A stretch of 64,000 nt of DNA from Bradyrhizobium xenonodulans (GTDB lineage Bacteria; Pseudomonadota; Alphaproteobacteria; Rhizobiales; Xanthobacteraceae): positions 5,176,501 to 5,240,500 of the forward strand of contig NZ_CP089391.1 of NCBI RefSeq assembly GCF_027594865.1, given 5' to 3'. This document shows, in pieces, positions 20,405 to 31,233 of the stretch. The notes beneath the pieces are model-generated. The model was not told the DNA's origin, searched no databases, and worked only from the letters and a program-made list of their open reading frames with translations. The stretch's first letter is position 1. Every line of letters begins with the position of its first letter. The translations under genes and the position numbers were made by a program.

Positions 20405-21553
20405 ATGTCAGTGCGTGACGACAAAGACTCCCTGAAACGTACCCCCCTTTACGACCTTCATGTGTCGCTCGGCGGCAAGATGGTGCCGTTCGCGGGCTAT
20501 GACATGCCCGTGCAGTACCCCGCGGGCGTGCTGAAGGAACACCTTCATACCCGCAGCTCCGCCGGCCTGTTCGACGTCTCCCACATGGGCCAGCTCGCGC
20601 TCCGGCCGAAGTCGGGCAAAGTCGAGGACGCCGCCCGCGCGCTGGAACGGCTGGTGCCGCAGGACATCGTGGCGATCGCGCCGGGCCGGCAGCGCTACGC
20701 CCAGTTCACCAATACGGATGGCGGCATTCTCGACGATCTGATGGTCGCCAATTTCGGCGACCATTTGTTCCTGGTCGTCAACGCCGCCTGCAAGGCCGAG
20801 GACGAGGCGCATCTGCGCGCGAATCTCTCGGACGACTGCGTGATCGATTCGCTGGAAGGCCGCGCGTTGATCGCGTTGCAGGGCCCGAAGGCCGAGGCCG
20901 CGCTGGCGAAATTATGTGCAGAGGTCCCCTCCATGACCTTCATGGATGCCGGTCCGCACAAGGTGGCCGGCCTCGCCTGTTTCGTCTCGCGCTCCGGCTA
21001 CACCGGCGAGGACGGTTTTGAGATTTCGGTCCCTGCTGGCGATGCCGAGCGTCTCGCCAAGACGCTGCTCGAAAACCCCGACGTGATGCCGATCGGCCTT
21101 GGCGCCCGCGACAGCCTGCGGCTGGAAGCCGGGCTCTGCCTCTACGGCCACGACATCGACACCGCGACCACGCCGGTCGAAGCCGCGCTGGAATGGTCGG
21201 TGCAGAAGAGCCGTCGCAGCGGCGGCGCGCGCGCCGGCGGCTTCCCCGGCGCTGAAAAGATCCTCGCTCATTTCGACAACGGCGCATCCCGCCGCCGCGT
21301 CGGCCTGCGCGCCGAGGGCCGTGCCCCGGTGCGCGAGGGCGCGCTGCTGTTTGCGGACGCGACGTCGAGCGAGCCGATCGGAAAGGTCACGTCGGGCGGC
21401 TTCGGCCCGAGCCTGAATGCGCCGGTCGCGATGGGCTATGTGCCCGTGACCCAGAGCGCGCTCGGCACGCAAATCTTCGCCGAGGTGCGCGGCCAACGGC
21501 TGCCGCTCACCGTCGCCGCCATGCCCTTCGTGAAAAACACCTACAAACGCTGA
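20405..21553 (+). CDS. gcvT: Glycine cleavage system T protein (aminomethyltransferase)
   Basis: 382 residues from ATG 20405, which follows the riboswitch and a GAGGG ribosome site; the frame stays open upstream into the riboswitch but that part is not coding. It moves the methylene group from the H-protein lipoyl arm to tetrahydrofolate, releasing ammonia. Seen: [22 protein letters not shown] N terminus, [26 protein letters not shown]. The gcvH gene follows after 10 bp. Confidence 0.95.
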   Translation: MSVRDDKDSLKRTPLYDLHVSLGGKMVPFAGYDMPVQYPAGVLKEHLHTRSSAGLFDVSHMGQLALRPKSGKVEDAARALERLVPQDIVAIAPGRQRYAQFTNTDGGILDDLMVANFGDHLFLVVNAACKAEDEAHLRANLSDDCVIDSLEGRALIALQGPKAEAALAKLCAEVPSMTFMDAGPHKVAGLACFVSRSGYTGEDGFEISVPAGDAERLAKTLLENPDVMPIGLGARDSLRLEAGLCLYGHDIDTATTPVEAALEWSVQKSRRSGGARAGGFPGAEKILAHFDNGASRRRVGLRAEGRAPVREGALLFADATSSEPIGKVTSGGFGPSLNAPVAMGYVPVTQSALGTQIFAEVRGQRLPLTVAAMPFVKNTYKR

Positions 21554-21563
21554 GGACAAGACA

Positions 21564-21932
21564 ATGACCACGACGCTGTACACCTCCGACCATGAATGGC
21601 TCGCCATCGACGGCGACGTCGCCACCGTCGGGATCACCGACTACGCCCAGTCCCAGCTCGGCGACGTCGTGTTCGTCGAACTGCCCAAGGTCGGCCGCGC
21701 GCTGAAGAAGGCGGAAGCCGCAGCCGTCGTCGAGTCCGTGAAGGCCGCTTCCGACGTCTACGCGCCCATCTCGGGCGAAGTGCTCGAAACCAATGCCGAA
21801 CTCGCCGGCGAGCCCGCGCTGGTCAACTCGGACGCGCAAGGCAAGGCGTGGTTCTTCAAGATCAAGATTGCCGACAAGAGCGAACTCGGCGGCCTCATGG
21901 ATGAGGCCGCGTACAAGGCACATACGGCGTGA
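21564..21932 (+). CDS. gcvH: Glycine cleavage system H protein
   Basis: 122 residues, a lipoylated carrier shuttling the aminomethyl intermediate between P, T and L proteins. The lipoyl lysine is Lys60 in [13 protein letters not shown]-terminal [12 protein letters not shown] is typical. It is the second gene of the riboswitch-controlled operon. A 228-bp gap filled with palindromic repeats separates it from gcvP. Confidence 0.95.
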   Translation: MTTTLYTSDHEWLAIDGDVATVGITDYAQSQLGDVVFVELPKVGRALKKAEAAAVVESVKAASDVYAPISGEVLETNAELAGEPALVNSDAQGKAWFFKIKIADKSELGGLMDEAAYKAHTA

Positions 21933-21954
21933 GATGACGAGAACTCCAACCTCA

Positions 21955-22141
21955 TTCTCAGTGTCATCACCCGCGCAGGCGGGTGATCCAGTACGCCGCT
22001 GCTTCTCGGTTAAATCACGAACGCCTGCGTCTACTGGATGCCCCGCCTTCGCGGGGCATGACAGCGGAGTGATGAGGCCAGCCGCCACCACATCATTGCC
22101 CGCCGGAGTGCGCAATTGCGCACTAGGCGGGCGATGACAGC
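21955..22141. repeat. Mosaic of three palindromic modules between gcvH and gcvP
   Basis: Module 1: TCATCACCCGCGCAGGCGGGTGA. Module 2: a hairpin on CTGGATGCCCCGCC / GCGGGGCATGACAGCGG. Module 3: TTGCCCGCC ... GTGCGCAATTGCGCAC ... GGCGGGCGATGACAGC. Modules 2 and 3 recur, rearranged, at 46065-46200. This is a non-coding mosaic element that sits inside the gcv operon, where it may form transcript hairpins. Confidence 0.85.
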
Positions 22142-22160
22142 AACTCCTAAGCGAGGACCC

Positions 22161-25028
<2,868 letters not shown>

Positions 25029-25034
25029 GGTCTC

Positions 25035-25157
25035 GTAGGGTGGGCAAAGCGGCTTGTCCGCCGTAGCTCGAAGAGCGAAGGCGGAAAGCGTGCCCACCAC
25101 CTTTCTCCGCGTTGAAATGTCGTGGGCACGGCGCGTGCGCGCCTTTGCCCACCCTAC
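25035..25157. repeat. Inverted repeat GTAGGGTGGGCAAAG / CTTTGCCCACCCTAC
   Basis: The perfect 15-bp arms at 25035-25049 and 25143-25157 flank about 90 bp that contain a further TGCCCACC/GTGGGCA pair. It sits between the ends of gcvP and the convergent DUF1835-like gene. A single related half, GTAGGGTGCGTTACG, occurs at 11286. It is probably a non-autonomous palindromic element; it may also act as a terminator. Confidence 0.8.
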
Positions 25158-25166
25158 AGCACCGGC

Positions 25167-26147
25167 TCAAGGCGCAACCAACGATCGGCTTTCGCGATCC
25201 CACCGCCACAGTCGTTCGTTGGTGAGTTCAGTACCGCCCCACCAGCGTCTGATCGGGTTGTGGCGCCACATGTCGTCTTCGCGCGCCAGAAGTGAACGCC
25301 CGAGTTCAGTCAGCGTGACCTTCCACTCGCTCCTGCCGAAGTAGCGATCCTCGTTGTTGAACGCCGGATCACCCAACAGGACCGGCGGCGCCGAATAGTC
25401 CGCCAGTTCGAGCAAGGCATCGCGCGCGTCGTTTTGATCGAACACGTCGCGAAGCCACCTCGCTTCCTCGACGATCCTCGGGTCGGTGTGCCCGTCGTTC
25501 ACAGAATCCAGCAGATCCATTTCGCTGGCACCGAGTCCCGTCACGCTGTCCGGAAGCTCCTCGAGCACAGCGATCAAGGCGGATCGAAGTCTCGGCAGGA
25601 TCGTCAGGTCCGTCATCAGCAGATCGAAACAGGATTGCGGTGTTTCAGCCCGATAGGCTCGCCAGGCGCGGCTTGCCATCACCAGATGGTTCTCCGTCAC
25701 CTTGAAGGCCGGCAGCTTCCATTTTTTCACGGACTCCGGAGCATAGTTCGCAACAGTGTCATCCGCATGCACCAGGCTCAGCTTTGTCGTGATCTCCCTG
25801 TAAGGGCGAAGCAGGTCGAGCAACCAGACCAGCACGAGCTGATCATTGGGCCGAGGGTCGACCCATATTTCAATTGAGTCGAACTTGGCGCACAGCTCGA
25901 AGAAACCGGTATCCCACGTGCCGAAACCGTTGAGCGAGCCGCGACAAACGTCATCGAGCCAATGATCGCCGGGATTGCAGTGCTTTGCCGATCTGCGCTC
26001 CAGCCCCATCAAGAGTTGCTCCTCGGAAGGCAATTTCCGCCAGATGAAGCGTGGATAGAATCCAAGCACGACGTTCGCGACCCGCGACTGGCGAAGCGCG
26101 TTTTCCGCGAGATCGTTCGTGGCTAAAATCAAATGGGACAAGGTCAC
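25167..26147 (-). CDS. DUF1835-like protein, copy A
   Basis: 326 residues, no signal peptide. Two features point to the DUF1835 family: an acidic/aromatic strand followed by NDQLVLVWLLDLL near residue 105, and the C-terminal signature LTELGRSLL ... NPIRRWWGGTELTN ... LWRWD. The role of this family is not established. It is paralogous to the next gene upstream, with which it forms a tandem pair 53 bp apart. The N terminus (LSHLILATNDLAENAL) is more divergent than in copy B. Confidence 0.72.
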   Translation of the reverse strand: MTLSHLILATNDLAENALRQSRVANVVLGFYPRFIWRKLPSEEQLLMGLERRSAKHCNPGDHWLDDVCRGSLNGFGTWDTGFFELCAKFDSIEIWVDPRPNDQLVLVWLLDLLRPYREITTKLSLVHADDTVANYAPESVKKWKLPAFKVTENHLVMASRAWRAYRAETPQSCFDLLMTDLTILPRLRSALIAVLEELPDSVTGLGASEMDLLDSVNDGHTDPRIVEEARWLRDVFDQNDARDALLELADYSAPPVLLGDPAFNNEDRYFGRSEWKVTLTELGRSLLAREDDMWRHNPIRRWWGGTELTNERLWRWDRESRSLVAP

Positions 26148-26200
26148 CTCTCAATCGAAACCGATATGAAACCAGGAAGCGCTATCAGCAGCCCCCCGCA

Positions 26201-27199
26201 TCAGGTCGGCGCAATCAACGAACGGGTCTTGGGATCCCATCGCCAGAGCCGCTCGTTGGTGAGGAGCGTGCCACCCCACCAGCGCCGAAGCGGATTGTAA
26301 CGGCGGAAATCTTCGCGGCCTTCGAGAACTGCTCTTCCGAATTCGGTCAGCGACAGCCGGCTCCGGCGATAAGCGGCGTTGCGGCCGCGCGCATCGTGCG
26401 GGGCGAGCGTCGCGAGCTTCGGGTCGAGACCCGCGATCGCCGGCACGGGACCGGAGGCGAGCCCTTCGAGCAACGGGCCGAGCTCCCATTGGTCGAATAC
26501 GCGCGTGTCGAGCAGCCCGCCCGGCTGAAACAGCTCCCGGGTACGGTTGTGCCCCTTTGCGATCAAGTCGAGAAGCTGCGTTTCCGTCGCACCCAGGCCC
26601 GTGATGGGTGACGGCAATTCTGCCAGCAACTGCTCCATCGCCGGCTTCAGGAAGGGCAGCTTGGGGAAATCCCTGCCGAGCAATCCGAAACAGAGCTCGG
26701 GCGTTGGTGCCCGGTAGGCCTCCCAGGCGATGCGGGCAGCCTCGAAGTCGCGCTCGGTGACGTCGAAGCCCCGCACGGTATGATCGCGAAGCCTGGCGCC
26801 GCCTGCTCCGAGCAAATCGAAATCGACGACTCGCAGCTTAAGACGCTCGGCCGCGTATGGTTCGGAGCGGAGATAGTCGAGTATCCAGATCAATAGCAAT
26901 TGACTGTTCGGTTCGGAATCGAACCACAGCTCAATGAGATCGACGCCATAAGCGTTACAGAACCAGACCAATCCAAGATTCTTGTGTGCGAGGCCCGTCT
27001 GGGAGGACCGCCTCACGAGGTCGGACCACTGCACCTCCGGATCGCGTGGGTACTTGCGACCTTCGAGATATTGATCAAGATGATGCGACGTAGGCAACGG
27101 CCCGGAAACGAAGCGAAAGATGAGCGGGGCGACCATGTCGACGGGATTCGCGTGGATGAGGCCAACACCGGACGAACTCGTCAGGACTACGCGCTTCAT
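26201..27199 (-). CDS. DUF1835-like protein, copy B
   Basis: 332 residues from ATG 27199 (MKRVVLTSSSGVGLIHAN). It shares with copy A the layout: NSQLLLIWILDYL, a middle helical part with PSPITGLGATETQLLDLI (copy A has PDSVTGLGASEMDLLDSV), then LTEFGRAVL ... NPLRRWWGGTLLTN ... LWRWD. The two are clearly an old duplication. Function unknown. It lies upstream of copy A, so the two are probably cotranscribed. Confidence 0.72.
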   Translation of the reverse strand: MKRVVLTSSSGVGLIHANPVDMVAPLIFRFVSGPLPTSHHLDQYLEGRKYPRDPEVQWSDLVRRSSQTGLAHKNLGLVWFCNAYGVDLIELWFDSEPNSQLLLIWILDYLRSEPYAAERLKLRVVDFDLLGAGGARLRDHTVRGFDVTERDFEAARIAWEAYRAPTPELCFGLLGRDFPKLPFLKPAMEQLLAELPSPITGLGATETQLLDLIAKGHNRTRELFQPGGLLDTRVFDQWELGPLLEGLASGPVPAIAGLDPKLATLAPHDARGRNAAYRRSRLSLTEFGRAVLEGREDFRRYNPLRRWWGGTLLTNERLWRWDPKTRSLIAPT

Positions 27200-27500
27200 G
27201 GCCCGGCACCCTACTCCCAAACGAGACACAATCGCCTCTCAGATCTTTCGTGTAGGCCGCAAAATAAGCCGAGAGCTTTTCCGCTGGCGGGAGCGGCCCC
27301 ACGCAGATTGAAAATGGAACGGGATGATGATCTCGGCCAAACCCGATCGAGCAAGATCACTCCCGCCACCCCAGCCGGTCAAGATCAGACGCTTCATCGC
27401 GCCACCCGATCGCTACAAACAAAACGAAACGGGCACTGACGACGTCGGCAACTCAACGTCCTCAGCGCCCGCTCCTCGCGAAAAACTCTTCGCGTTAGTC

Positions 27501-28589
<1,089 letters not shown>

Positions 28590-28682
28590 TGGGTCGTGCT
28601 CCTTATGGCGAGGATTCGCTAGAGGGACAAACGGTTGGCGGGGCGGCGCGGCGATAAAATCAATGTACCCCATTTGTTCTAG

Positions 28683-28697
28683 GTTCGCAATATGTTC
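28683..28697 (-). promoter_or_regulatory. LexA (SOS) box of recA
   Basis: GTTC-GCAATAT-GTTC is an exact alphaproteobacterial SOS operator (GTTC-N7-GTTC, direct repeat). An extra GTTC at 28676-28679 precedes it with a 3-bp gap. Located 94-108 bp upstream of the recA start. Confidence 0.88.
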
Positions 28698-28716
28698 TTT
28701 TGCGGATTTTGGCGCT

Positions 28717-28769
28717 GGCCTGTTTCCGACCTCAGCGGCCTAGTTTGAAAGTGGTAGTGGCCTAATTCG
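28717..28769. repeat. Degenerate GGCCT...TTTGAAA...GTGGCCT repeat, copy 1
   Basis: GGCCTGTTTCCGACC, then CGGCCTAGTTTGAAAGTGG and TAGTGGCCTAATT. Related strings occur at 29461-29495, 29535-29571 and 29861-29878. The repeated GGCCT-nn-TTTGAA / GGCAGTGGCCT pattern looks like eroded multiple terminal repeats of an insertion sequence (IS21-like ends are one possibility). No transposase remains nearby. Confidence 0.4.
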
Positions 28770-28898
28770 CGATTCTTCTTGAGCAACCCTGCCCTTAGTG
28801 AAACGTTAGGAACTATCACCGAACGGAACGTGGCTTTTATCGGTGATGAGAACGCCGGTTCGCGCTCCCGCCTTCCTCGAAAGGAAAGGAGCAGCGCC

Positions 28899-29099
28899 GT
28901 GCAAAAGCGACGCCGTTTCAGGCACCCCAAATCCCTTGAAGAACGTCTTGCGGATGAAGCCAAGGCTTTGCGTGAGGCAGCCAACGCCCTTCCGCCTGGC
29001 GTTGAGCGCGAGTGTATGTTGCTCAAAGCTCGACGCGATGAAACCGCATTGCACATAACGGAATGGCTTACCTCGCCCGGCCTGCGGCCGCCGACCTAA
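28899..29099 (+). CDS. Small basic/helical protein, copy A of a duplicated family
   Basis: 66 residues from GTG 28899, which has an excellent AAAGGAG 7 nt upstream; the longer open frame upstream is not needed. Sequence layout: RRRF, then SLEERLADEAKALREAA, LPPGVEREC, a helix, and the C-terminal EWLTSPGLRPP. A paralog of the same length and layout lies at 29968-30168. It is a type of short cytosolic helical protein with no known role. Confidence 0.75.
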   Translation: MQKRRRFRHPKSLEERLADEAKALREAANALPPGVERECMLLKARRDETALHITEWLTSPGLRPPT

Positions 29100-29136
29100 G
29101 CCCTAATTGAGCAAATCACACGCCGAAAAATGCCGC

Positions 29137-29286
29137 ATGCGAGCGAAGCAATGCCGCTTGAATGCAGCTAACGCGCAAAGTGCGACTGAAGAAGAAGCTT
29201 GGCTTGATCTTGCTTCCGATTGGGCAAGTCTGGCGGCCGCCTTTGAAGTGGAGGATGGCCCCTCAAAGCCGAATGGAGGACAGTAG
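29137..29286 (+). CDS. Very small hypothetical protein
   Basis: 49 residues starting MRAKQCRLNAANAQS, followed by EEEAWLDLASDWASLAAAFE. The pattern of an RAKQCR start plus an amphipathic WLDLASDW helix resembles the short RAxECR-type proteins that are frequent in Bradyrhizobium. No good ribosome site is visible. Its stop codon touches the palindromic terminator at 29286, which supports it as the last gene of a transcript with the 66-residue gene upstream. Confidence 0.55.
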   Translation: MRAKQCRLNAANAQSATEEEAWLDLASDWASLAAAFEVEDGPSKPNGGQ

Positions 29287-29312
29287 AGGCCGCCTCAGTT
29301 GGCGGCCTCTTT
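29286..29312. terminator. Bidirectional terminator, copy 1 of 3
   Basis: Stem GAGGCCGCC / GGCGGCCTC with loop TCAGTT and T-run on the + side; the minus side has AACTGA as loop and a weaker run. It separates convergent 29137-29286 (+) and 29312-29506 (-). The core AGGCCGCC-TCAGTT-GGCGGCCT-CTTT is identical at 29750 and 30173. Confidence 0.8.
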
Positions 29313-29506
29313 CATTTCTCAACGAACTGCGAAATGTCCTCGTCGTCCTGATCGGCTAGAATTTCTTTATCGATTGCAAGCTTCTGAATGAGGCGCTCAA
29401 TTTCCTTCACGCCAATCTTGCCAGTGACGATCAAGCGAAAGCTTGCGTCCTTAGGCAACGTGGCCTGTTTTGAAAATTGCCGTGGCTCATTTCGGCCAGT
29501 ACCCAA
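29312..29506 (-). CDS. Small hypothetical protein, probably a 3' gene fragment
   Basis: 64 residues. The part from QATLPKDASFRLIVTGKIG onward, with KEIERLIQKLAIDKEIL, looks like a genuine conserved C-terminal helical segment. The first 15 residues are encoded inside the GGCCTGTTTTGAAAATTGCC repeat (29461-29495), and there is no ribosome site. The simplest reading is the surviving end of a longer gene cut by an insertion relic. Convergent with the 49-residue gene at a shared terminator. Confidence 0.45.
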   Translation of the reverse strand: MGTGRNEPRQFSKQATLPKDASFRLIVTGKIGVKEIERLIQKLAIDKEILADQDDEDISQFVEK

Positions 29507-29534
29507 ATTTGAGTACCGTCCGTATTTGACCCCT

Positions 29535-29571
29535 AGTGGCCTAAATTGAATTTGGCAGTGCCCTGTTTGGG
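29535..29571. repeat. Degenerate GGCCT...TTGAA...GGCAGTG repeat, further copies
   Basis: AGTGGCCTAAATTGAATTTGG then CAGTGCCCTGTTTGG. A sister copy, TGGCCTGTTTTGAAAATTGC then CGTGGCTCATTT, is at 29461-29495, and a short one, TGGCCTGATTGAATTGTG, is at 29861-29878. Same family as the copy at 28717. Interpreted as insertion-sequence end relics. Confidence 0.4.
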
Positions 29572-29660
29572 ACTAGGCCGCCCGATATTGGCACGAACTG
29601 CACATCACACGGGTTCCACTTCCGCTATCATGGCCTCACAGAGCCCGTGGGGAGGCCTCG

Positions 29661-29750
29661 ATGCAAAACGAGCGCTTGTACATCGCTGCGGTAGTTGCAT
29701 TTGGAACGCTACCTGTCCTGCTGACAGCCATTGCCGTCCTCATGCAGTAA
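29661..29750 (+). CDS. 29-residue single-helix membrane peptide
   Basis: A strong ribosome site (GGGGAGG, 5 nt) precedes ATG 29661. The product is MQNERLYI followed by a continuous hydrophobic helix to the end (LPVLLTAIAVLMQ). The stop codon lies directly on the stem of a terminator. The start-site quality plus an exact terminator argue for a real gene although it is too short for normal gene finders. Role unknown. A second 29-residue membrane peptide is at 31144-31233. Confidence 0.6.
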   Translation: MQNERLYIAAVVAFGTLPVLLTAIAVLMQ

Positions 29751-29775
29751 GGCCGCCTCAGTTGGCGGCCTCTTT
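29750..29775. terminator. Bidirectional terminator, copy 2 of 3
   Basis: AGGCCGCC (29750-29757), loop TCAGTT, GGCGGCCT (29764-29771), then CTTT. Same core as the copies at 29286 and 30173. It follows the 29-residue membrane peptide on + and a decayed reading frame on -. Confidence 0.8.
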
Positions 29776-29883
29776 CATAGATCCAGTTCGAGTTTGTTGA
29801 CCGAAGATGCGCTTGACGTGGCCCTCGTACTCGGGGCGATCACGCGTTGGATTTTGAGGGTGGCCTGATTGAATTGTGTCCAC
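29758..29883 (-). pseudogene. Possible 3' remnant of a reading frame
   Basis: An open frame ending KEAAN-stop inside terminator copy 2 reads GHPQNPTRDRPEYEGHVKR then IFGQQTRTGSMKEAAN. No ATG with a ribosome site is present; a GTG at 29883 is the only start. Its upstream part coincides with the insertion-relic repeat at 29861-29878. The C-terminal KEAAN is shared with the zinc-motif gene at 30181 because both end in the same palindrome. It may be a broken gene or chance. Confidence 0.3.
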
Positions 29884-29967
29884 TCTGGAACCGACAGCCG
29901 CGCATCTGCGTACTTAGATCAAATCCCAGTAAGCCCCACGGATTAGGACCCGTTTTTGGAGGTTGCG

Positions 29968-30168
29968 ATGAGTGAGCGGCGTCGGTTCAAACAAACAGAC
30001 ATTCTCGAGGTCCGTCTAGCCGAAGAAGCGGCTCGCCTACGTGAGAAAGCCAAATCACTTCCACCTGGAGCGGCTCGCGAGGAGATGCTGCGAAAGGCCC
30101 GAGAGGCAGAAACCGGCTCGCACATGAGCGAGTGGCTGCGGTCCCCCGGTCTACAGCCGCCGAAGTAA
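29968..30168 (+). CDS. Small basic/helical protein, copy B of a duplicated family
   Basis: 66 residues from ATG 29968 with GGAGG 5 nt upstream. RRRFKQTDILEVRLAEEAAR, LREKAKSLPPGAAREEML, then EWLRSPGLQPPK. Same length and layout as copy A at 28899, with roughly half the residues shared. It is followed 5 bp later by terminator copy 3. Function unknown; this short family is often found in several copies per Bradyrhizobium genome. Confidence 0.78.
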   Translation: MSERRRFKQTDILEVRLAEEAARLREKAKSLPPGAAREEMLRKAREAETGSHMSEWLRSPGLQPPK

Positions 30169-30172
30169 AGTA

Positions 30173-30199
30173 AGGCCGCCTCAGTTGGCGGCCTCTTTG
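30173..30199. terminator. Bidirectional terminator, copy 3 of 3
   Basis: AGGCCGCC (30173-30180), loop TCAGTT (30181-30186), GGCGGCCT (30187-30194), then CTTTGATTTT. The stop codon of the minus-strand zinc-motif gene lies in the loop, so the palindrome is part coding and part terminator. Confidence 0.8.
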
Positions 30200-30336
30200 A
30201 TTTTCCCCGATCCACCGCATTTGGTGCACGGGCGAAACTCGATCTTTTCACCGAGCCGAACCGGCTTCATGCCGGCGTCCTGGCCCGTGCCGTCACATTC
30301 CGGGCAGTTGCGTTCGACGTCCTTCGGTTCTGTCAT
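30181..30336 (-). CDS. 51-residue protein with two CxxCxGxG zinc motifs
   Basis: Strong ribosome site GGGAGG 5 nt before ATG 30336. The product has CPECDGTG near residue 11 and CTKCGGSGK near residue 37, separated by a basic hairpin (KPVRLGEKIEFRP). These are the DnaJ-type zinc-finger half motifs, here as a free-standing mini-domain that should bind one Zn2+. It could be a small chaperone adaptor or nucleic-acid binder; not known. Its last codons form part of the palindromic terminator. Confidence 0.7.
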   Translation of the reverse strand: MTEPKDVERNCPECDGTGQDAGMKPVRLGEKIEFRPCTKCGGSGKIKEAAN

Positions 30337-30384
30337 GTGTGCCTCCCGCTATCCCAAAGTTACTTAAACGTGCATTCTCGGGCA

Positions 30385-30519
30385 ATGCTTCTTATCCAGA
30401 CGGGCCGGGCAAAACGGGTTCGCAAATATTCGATCACCCTAGCGATCATCCTTTCGCTATCGGGAGCGTTTGCGGCTTTGCTGACACTGCATTGGTATGT
30501 CCTGCCGCCACGGAAGTAG
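30385..30519 (+). CDS. Possible 44-residue membrane protein
   Basis: From ATG 30385: a basic N terminus (QTGRAKRVRKYS) then one membrane helix (ITLAIILSLSGAFAALLTL) and a short tail. There is no clear ribosome site, so the start is uncertain; the frame opens at 30337. The hydropathy and positive-inside pattern are convincing for a small membrane protein, but the expression evidence is weak. Confidence 0.4.
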   Translation: MLLIQTGRAKRVRKYSITLAIILSLSGAFAALLTLHWYVLPPRK

Positions 30520-30702
30520 GCGCTGTCCCGTGTCCAGATTCAGAGACGAGCGAGCTCGTCATGCCTCCTCTTCCACTGAACATGACGCGCATCAAAGACT
30601 CGGGCGCCCATCGCCGTCATAATTCCGCAATCGTTCGGCACTGAACCTTCCGTGATCGTCGGCTTTGTCTGGGTTGGGATCGCCATAGTGGGGACCTCTG
30701 TC

Positions 30703-30870
30703 ATGACGGAAAATACGCACCAGGATGCTCTCAGGCGCAATCCCCTGCTCGAGGCGGCGCAGGAGGAGATGGTGAAATTCGAGCGGAAGGAAAACGAGTT
30801 CCGCAAGAAGGACCGCGCGGAGCGCGCCGCCGAGCTCCACCTCCCCTTGGGCGAGATCAAGGTTCATTAG
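30703..30870 (+). CDS. Small charged helical hypothetical protein
   Basis: 55 residues from ATG 30703, nearly all charged helix: RRNPLLEAAQEEMVKFERKE, NEFRKKDRAERAAELHLP. A GTG at 30652 would add a hydrophobic N-terminal segment, making it a possible membrane-anchored coiled coil. No ribosome site distinguishes the two. Function unknown. Confidence 0.4.
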   Translation: MTENTHQDALRRNPLLEAAQEEMVKFERKENEFRKKDRAERAAELHLPLGEIKVH

Positions 30871-31143
30871 GCCCGCGAGGGCCAGGCCTTCGGATCTGAC
30901 CGCGGTCGCGCCGGCGCCAGGCTGACGGCCCGGGGACGCGTCACAGAGGGGTGGCCGCCAGGATGCGCCTTCGGAGGCCGGTCAGAAGCAGTAAAGGTAT
31001 CCAAATACCGCAAGTAACCCATTGATCGCGCAGCGAAATCGCCAGGCCACCTACTGTGCATGGGGTTGTTTTCGACTTTTTTGTTTGGGACGCGCCCGCG
31101 GGTGTCCATCCTGGATGGCCGGCCCCCGTCCCCTCCCACCGCG
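30871..31143. other. Intergenic stretch, no gene seen
   Basis: 273 bp with no convincing coding frame or RNA fold. It contains a short A+T-richer patch (31010-31090) ending GACTTTTTTG, which could hold a promoter, flanked by G+C-rich sequence. Confidence 0.5.
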
Positions 31144-31233
31144 CTACATCAGCACCAGCAGCGCGATGCCGATCACAAGCACGACGAAGCCAGCCGCCGT
31201 CGCGGCGGCGAATGACCGCTCTACGTTATCCAT
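31144..31233 (-). CDS. 29-residue single-helix membrane peptide
   Basis: ATG 31233 is preceded by GGGGTGG. The product starts MDNVERSFAA and continues as one hydrophobic helix (AGFVVLVIGIALLVLM). Same length and topology as the peptide at 29661-29750 (M-x-N-x-ER-like start, then helix), though on the other strand. Possibly a stress-type membrane peptide or a type I toxin-like peptide; neither is shown. Confidence 0.5.
   Translation of the reverse strand: MDNVERSFAAATAAGFVVLVIGIALLVLM

Noticed and set aside
29286..30199. Integron-like cassette array (repeated palindromes with small genes)
   Set aside because: The 22-nt palindrome has no attC consensus (GTTRRRY / RYYYAAC with 57 bp or more), genes face both ways, and there is no integrase.
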